A stretch of DNA of 64,000 bases from Acetivibrio clariflavus DSM 19732 (lineage in GTDB: Bacteria > Bacillota > Clostridia > Acetivibrionales > Acetivibrionaceae): contig NC_016627.1 of NCBI RefSeq assembly GCF_000237085.1, positions 3,534,118 to 3,598,117 of the forward strand. Direction: 5' to 3'. A model generated the notes under the pieces. The model did not search any database, had not been told where the DNA came from, and saw nothing but the letters and a program-made list of their open reading frames with translations. This document shows, piece after piece, positions 59,808 to 64,000 of this stretch. Every line of letters begins with the position of its first letter. Position 1 is the stretch's first letter. Position numbers and translations under genes: made by a program.

Positions 59808-61352
59808 TTAGTGCTTGAAATGTCTCATTCCTGTAAACACCATTGCTATGCCATGTTTGTTGCAGGCGTCAATGGATTCCTGGTCCTTTATAGAACCACC
59901 GGGTTGAATTATTGCTGTAATTCCGGCTGCAGCAGCTGCTTCAACACAGTCAGGGAATGGGAAAAACGCATCCGAGGCCATAACTGCACCTTTAGCCCTA
60001 TCTCCGGCATATTCTATGGCAATCTTTGCCGCCATAATTCTGTTGGTTTGTCCCGGACCAACTCCTATGGTTTGTCTGCCTTTTGCCAAAACTATACCGT
60101 TGGATTTTGTATGCTTAACTACCTTCATTGCAAAAATAAGACTTTCCAATTCTTCCTTTGTAGGTTTCTTTTCGGTAACATATTGGAGTTCATCAATATT
60201 TAAGAGGTCATTATTATAACTTTGTACCAAAAGACCTCCTGCCACCTTTTTCATATCATATGTACCGGAAGGCAACTTTGCAGAGATATTGTCAAGCTGC
60301 ATAATTCTTATATTTTTCTTCTGAGTAAGGATTTTCAGGGCACCTTCTGTAAAAGACGGTGCAATTACGATTTCTATAAATATCTTATTAATCTCTTCTG
60401 CAGTTCTCTCGTCAATCTCTCTGTTTGCAGCCAGTATTCCTCCGAATATGGACACAGGATCCGATTCATAAGCTTTTATGTAAGCATCATAAATATTATC
60501 TGCACTTCCAACACCGCATGGATTTGCATGCTTAACCGCAACCACTGTAGGCTCGTCAAACTCCTTCAGCAACTCAAGGGCTCCATTGGCGTCATTGATA
60601 TTGTTAAAGGACAGCTCTTTACCGTGAAGCTGTTTTGCAGACGACAAGCAGCCCACATTTGCACCTACTTCCTTGTAGAAAACAGCCTTTTGATGAGGAT
60701 TTTCCCCATATCTCATTTCCTGAACCTTTTCAAAAGTAAGGGACAAAGTCTGCGGGAATTCCTCTTCTCCAACCTTTTCTCTTAAATACTTGGCAATCAA
60801 TGTATCATAATGGCTTGTATGTTCAAATACTTTAGAAGCAAGTTTAAATTTGGTCTTTACCGATACATCCTTTGTTGACTTGAGCTCATCAATAACCATT
60901 TGATAGTCGGCCGGATCCACTATTACAACCACGTCCTGATAATTCTTTGCTGCCGCACGAAGCATTGTAGGACCGCCTATATCAATATTCTCTATAGCCT
61001 CTTCCAACTCTACATTTTCTTTCATTATAGTCTGTTTAAAAGGATAGAGGTTGATAATAACCATATCTATGGGCTCTATACCAAGTTCCTTAATTTGTCT
61101 CATATGTTCAGGATTGCTTCTCATTGCAAGAAGTCCGCCGTGTACCTTGGGATGGAGAGTTTTAACCCTTCCGTCAAGGCATTCCGGAAATCCCGTTATA
61201 TCGGATATATTTATAACTTTTATTCCTGAATCGCTTAAAATCTTTTGAGTACCGCCGGTGGATATTATTTCAATCCCCATATTTGAGAGTTCCTTTGCCA
61301 ACTCTACAATTCCGGTCTTATCGGATACACTTATCAATGCGCGCTTTATCAC
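59808..61352 (-). CDS. purH: Bifunctional AICAR transformylase/IMP cyclohydrolase
   Basis: 514 residues. The IMP cyclohydrolase domain comes first ([35 protein letters not shown]), then the transformylase domain with KHANPCGVG and [12 protein letters not shown]. It performs the last two steps to IMP. The gap to purN is 36 bases. Confidence 0.98.
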   Translation of the reverse strand: MIKRALISVSDKTGIVELAKELSNMGIEIISTGGTQKILSDSGIKVINISDITGFPECLDGRVKTLHPKVHGGLLAMRSNPEHMRQIKELGIEPIDMVIINLYPFKQTIMKENVELEEAIENIDIGGPTMLRAAAKNYQDVVVIVDPADYQMVIDELKSTKDVSVKTKFKLASKVFEHTSHYDTLIAKYLREKVGEEEFPQTLSLTFEKVQEMRYGENPHQKAVFYKEVGANVGCLSSAKQLHGKELSFNNINDANGALELLKEFDEPTVVAVKHANPCGVGSADNIYDAYIKAYESDPVSIFGGILAANREIDERTAEEINKIFIEIVIAPSFTEGALKILTQKKNIRIMQLDNISAKLPSGTYDMKKVAGGLLVQSYNNDLLNIDELQYVTEKKPTKEELESLIFAMKVVKHTKSNGIVLAKGRQTIGVGPGQTNRIMAAKIAIEYAGDRAKGAVMASDAFFPFPDCVEAAAAAGITAIIQPGGSIKDQESIDACNKHGIAMVFTGMRHFKH

Positions 61353-61388
61353 ACTACCACTCCCTTTATTTTTATAAATATAAATAAC

Positions 61389-62015
61389 TTAATCAAGAAT
61401 CTTAACTTTTCGTCCCTCAACAACCACTTTATTTTCAGAAATCAGCTTTATGGCTCTTGGCAGGATATCCCACTCAGCTTCCTCCATGACTCTCTTTTGA
61501 AGAGTTTCAGGAGTATCGTCTTCATTTATATAAACAGCTTTCTGCAAAATAATAGGGCCTGCATCGGCCTCAAGCTCTACAAAATGAACAGTAGCACCTG
61601 TCACCTTTACGCCATACTCCAGTGCCTTTATATGGGGAATCAACCCATAATAACCTTTACCACAAAATGATGGTATAAGCGAAGGATGCACATTAATTAT
61701 ACGATTTTTGTATCTCTTTGTAAACGTTTCCCCCAGTATGGATAGGAAGCCAGCCATTACTACAAGGTCCACGTCCCGCTTTTCCAGGTGGGCAATCAAA
61801 GCACGATCGTACTCCTCTATTGAATCAAAACTTTTCCTCGGAATACATACTCCTTCAATATTGTGCTTACGAGCCCTTTCCAGAGCATATGCATCCGGTT
61901 TGCTGGATATCACAGTAACAATGGTGCAATTACTTAAATAACCGCTTTCAATTTTATCTATAATAGCTTGAAGGTTTGTACCTCCGCCCGATACCAGTAC
62001 ACCTAACTTCAGCAT
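61389..62015 (-). CDS. purN: Phosphoribosylglycinamide formyltransferase
   Basis: 208 residues. Start [16 protein letters not shown], the folate site [11 protein letters not shown], and the catalytic [18 protein letters not shown] and [17 protein letters not shown] with its Asp. It transfers formyl from 10-formyl-tetrahydrofolate to GAR. The gene overlaps the end of purM by 7 bases, which suggests translational coupling. Confidence 0.97.
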   Translation of the reverse strand: MLKLGVLVSGGGTNLQAIIDKIESGYLSNCTIVTVISSKPDAYALERARKHNIEGVCIPRKSFDSIEEYDRALIAHLEKRDVDLVVMAGFLSILGETFTKRYKNRIINVHPSLIPSFCGKGYYGLIPHIKALEYGVKVTGATVHFVELEADAGPIILQKAVYINEDDTPETLQKRVMEEAEWDILPRAIKLISENKVVVEGRKVKILD

Positions 62016-63031
62016 ATCTCTACCTCAGACTTTCCGCTTACTATTTCACCAATTATGTAAGCTTCTTCTTTATCCCTGTTCAGGTAGCTTACAACCTCAT
62101 TTGCTATTTTGCTGTCTACAGCAATAGCCATTCCTATGCCCATATTAAAGGTATTGAACATATCTTTTTCACTTACATTTCCAAGATTCTGAATTAAATC
62201 AAAAATAGGAAGTATCGGCCAAGTACCTTTCTTAACTTTTATTCCCAATCCTTCCGGAAGCATTCTCGGTAAGTTCTCATAGAAGCCTCCTCCTGTGATA
62301 TGGGCTATTCCTTTTATTTCGAATTTATCTTTTAAATCGAGAATGGTCTTTACATATATTTTTGTTGGCTTCAAAAGCTCTTCTCCCAGTGTATTTCCCA
62401 AAGCTGTAACTTTCTCGCTCAATTTTTCATTATTAGGTGTCAATATTTTTCTTACAAGGGAGTAACCGTTGCTGTGTATCCCTGAGGATGAAATCCCTAT
62501 AAGTTTATCTCCGGCCTTAATTTTTTTACCGTCAATTATTTTCTTCCTGTCAACAATACCCACTGCAAATCCGGCTACATCATATTCATCCGCCGGATAA
62601 AAACCCGGCATTTCAGCCGTTTCACCGCCAATAAGGGAGCATCCGGCCATAACACATCCATCTGCCACTCCCTTGACAATTTCTGCAACTTTCTCAGGCT
62701 TATTCTTGCCTAAAGCTATATAATCCAGGAAAAACAAAGGTTCTGCTCCGCTGCAGACTATATCGTTTACGCACATTGCGACACAATCAATTCCAATCGT
62801 ATCATGCTTGTCCATTATAAAAGCTATTTTAAGCTTTGTACCAACACCATCAGTTCCCGATACCAAAACCGGTTCCTCGTATTTATCTTTGCAAAGCGCA
62901 AAAAGACCTCCAAAGCCACCTATATCGGTAAGTACCTCCGGTCTAAAGGTTCTTTGTACATCCTTTTTCATTAACCTTACACTTTCATATCCGGCTTCAA
63001 CATCGACACCGGCATCTTTATAACTGCTCAT
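62009..63031 (-). CDS. purM: Phosphoribosylformylglycinamidine cyclo-ligase
   Basis: About 340 residues. I start at 63031 because the earlier ATG (63046) lies inside the GGGGGGAAG ribosome binding site. Conserved: [53 protein letters not shown] and [13 protein letters not shown]. It closes FGAM to AIR. Third-to-last step set of the operon with purN downstream. Confidence 0.98.
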   Translation of the reverse strand: MSSYKDAGVDVEAGYESVRLMKKDVQRTFRPEVLTDIGGFGGLFALCKDKYEEPVLVSGTDGVGTKLKIAFIMDKHDTIGIDCVAMCVNDIVCSGAEPLFFLDYIALGKNKPEKVAEIVKGVADGCVMAGCSLIGGETAEMPGFYPADEYDVAGFAVGIVDRKKIIDGKKIKAGDKLIGISSSGIHSNGYSLVRKILTPNNEKLSEKVTALGNTLGEELLKPTKIYVKTILDLKDKFEIKGIAHITGGGFYENLPRMLPEGLGIKVKKGTWPILPIFDLIQNLGNVSEKDMFNTFNMGIGMAIAVDSKIANEVVSYLNRDKEEAYIIGEIVSGKSEVEIC

Positions 63032-63080
63032 TAATCTTCCCCCCATACACTGTTAAAGTAATAAAAATCAACAGACACTC

Positions 63081-64000
63081 TCACCCGCAGGAATATTTCG
63101 TCCCTTCACTCGGCACCTCCATAGGGTAATCACCTCTGAAGCATGCAGTGCAAAATCCGCATTTTGAGCCCTTAGGCGCTTCCAAAATCCCCTCAACGGT
63201 AAGATATCCCAAGCTGTCAGCGCCAAGCATATCCCTTATTTCTTCAACAGTATGCTTGGAAGCAACCAACTGTGATTGCGAAGAAATATCAATGCCGAAA
63301 TAACAGGGAAATTTAACAGGCGGAGAACTTACCATCATATGAACTTCCTTTGCCCCCGCATCCCTCAAAAGCTGAACAATTCTCCTGCTGGTAGTACCTC
63401 TGACTATCGAGTCATCTATCATTATAACACGTTTTCCATCAATTGCATCCTTTAATGCATTAAGTTTTATTTTTACTCCCTTTTCTCTTTGGGCCTGTTC
63501 GGGCTGTATAAAGGTTCTGCCAATATACCTGTTCTTTATTAGCCCTACTCCATAGGGAATTCCCGACTCCATTGAATATCCCATGGCCGCTGTCAGCCCG
63601 GAATCGGGTACACCGATTACCAGGTCTGCGTCAACGGGATGGTCCTTTGCCAGCCTTCTGCCGGCTTCAATCCTTGCTCTGTAAACACTGGCACCGTCTA
63701 TATAACTATCGGGTCTGGCAAAATAAATATGCTCAAATATGCAAAGTCTTGACTGTCCCGTAACTTTTGCCTGTATGGAACTCAAACCTTTGTCATCAAT
63801 CAAAACAATTTCCCCAGGCTGGACATCCCTTACATACTTAGCGCCAACAGCATCCAATGCACAGGTCTCTGAAGCCAAAACATAGGAATTTTCAACTTTT
63901 CCTATGCAAAGGGGTCTGATTCCAAAGGGATCCCTGACACCTATAAGCCTTCTTGGAGTCAATATAACCAGCGCATAGGAACCTCTGATTTCATCCATCA
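63081..64000 (-). CDS. purF: Amidophosphoribosyltransferase, C-terminal part
   Basis: Runs off the right window edge; about 306 of roughly 470 residues are seen. The phosphoribosyltransferase loop VIMIDDSIVRGTTSRRIV (PRPP site) and the family segments IGVPDSGLTAAMGYS and RTFIQPEQAQREKGVKIKLN are present. Cysteines at PCYFG and CGFCTACF fit the iron-sulfur type of the enzyme (Bacillus-like). The glutaminase half is only partly in the window. It makes phosphoribosylamine, the first step; it is followed by purM after 50 bases. Confidence 0.96.
   Translation of the reverse strand, partial: MDEIRGSYALVILTPRRLIGVRDPFGIRPLCIGKVENSYVLASETCALDAVGAKYVRDVQPGEIVLIDDKGLSSIQAKVTGQSRLCIFEHIYFARPDSYIDGASVYRARIEAGRRLAKDHPVDADLVIGVPDSGLTAAMGYSMESGIPYGVGLIKNRYIGRTFIQPEQAQREKGVKIKLNALKDAIDGKRVIMIDDSIVRGTTSRRIVQLLRDAGAKEVHMMVSSPPVKFPCYFGIDISSQSQLVASKHTVEEIRDMLGADSLGYLTVEGILEAPKGSKCGFCTACFRGDYPMEVPSEGTKYSCG

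Noticed and set aside
1-64000. CRISPR arrays, tRNA or rRNA genes, prophage
   Set aside because: No regularly spaced repeats, cloverleaf-like sequences, rRNA signatures or phage structural genes were seen.

Overview
The window looks like chromosome of a low-GC, anaerobic, cellulolytic Firmicute of the Acetivibrio (Clostridium) thermocellus group. Reasons: two secreted glycoside hydrolases end in type I dockerins (GH9 at 10055-12550, GH43 at 48368-50197), so the host should make a cellulosome. A large non-cellulosomal GH48-GH9-CBM3-CBM3 enzyme is also present, along with clostridial housekeeping clusters (infC-rpmI-rplT, thrS behind a T-box, nadD-yqeK-LytR_C-rsfS, purF-M-N-H-D). The genus is inferred from gene content only.

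Layout. 1-565: edge of a membrane-anchored protein gene. 994-9759: giant cyclic beta-1,2-glucan synthase-like protein. 10055-12550: cellulosomal GH9. 12858-14895: TrmH-type methyltransferase and the translation operon infC-rpmI-rplT, whose leader can form a terminator or a competing fold. 15138-16356: IS30-family element next to thyX. 17143-19500: thrS and its T-box. 19778-25913: a GHKL sensor kinase followed on the same strand by the unusual exo/endo-cellulase fusion. 26069-30092: protein mannosyltransferase, a small membrane protein and ComEA. 30478-32013: IS4-type element with a perfect 7-bp target duplication. 32145-35292: D-Ala-D-Ala carboxypeptidase and an acyl-CoA synthetase gene interrupted by one in-frame TGA.

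35386-44899 is an accessory island. It holds two related IS256-family elements, one carrying a small antisense gene with a structured leader, and a third frameshifted transposase. It also holds a frameshifted XRE regulator, a long palindrome, and a small cluster made of a secreted small protein, an unknown protein and an ABC transporter. 44978-48213 returns to core genes. 48368-58115 mixes a GH43 arabinofuranosidase, a GH3-type acyl-amido synthetase, an atypical SDR, paired small membrane proteins, a GNAT fusion and two decayed genes. A ~70-bp composite repeat there lies upstream of two different genes. 58532-64000 is the purine operon, running off the right edge.

How the genes fit together: the dockerin enzymes feed the cellulosome, while the GH48-GH9 fusion would act outside it, anchored or free, on crystalline cellulose. 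The glucokinase can phosphorylate glucose released from cello-oligosaccharides. The strongest candidates for new biology are the GH48-GH9 fusion with its upstream orphan kinase, the HVH-protein/ABC cluster, the IS256 passenger gene with its leader, and the composite intergenic repeat. Several accessory genes are broken at runs of exactly eight A/T. This could be real decay, slippage-based expression or homopolymer sequencing error; the sequence alone cannot decide.
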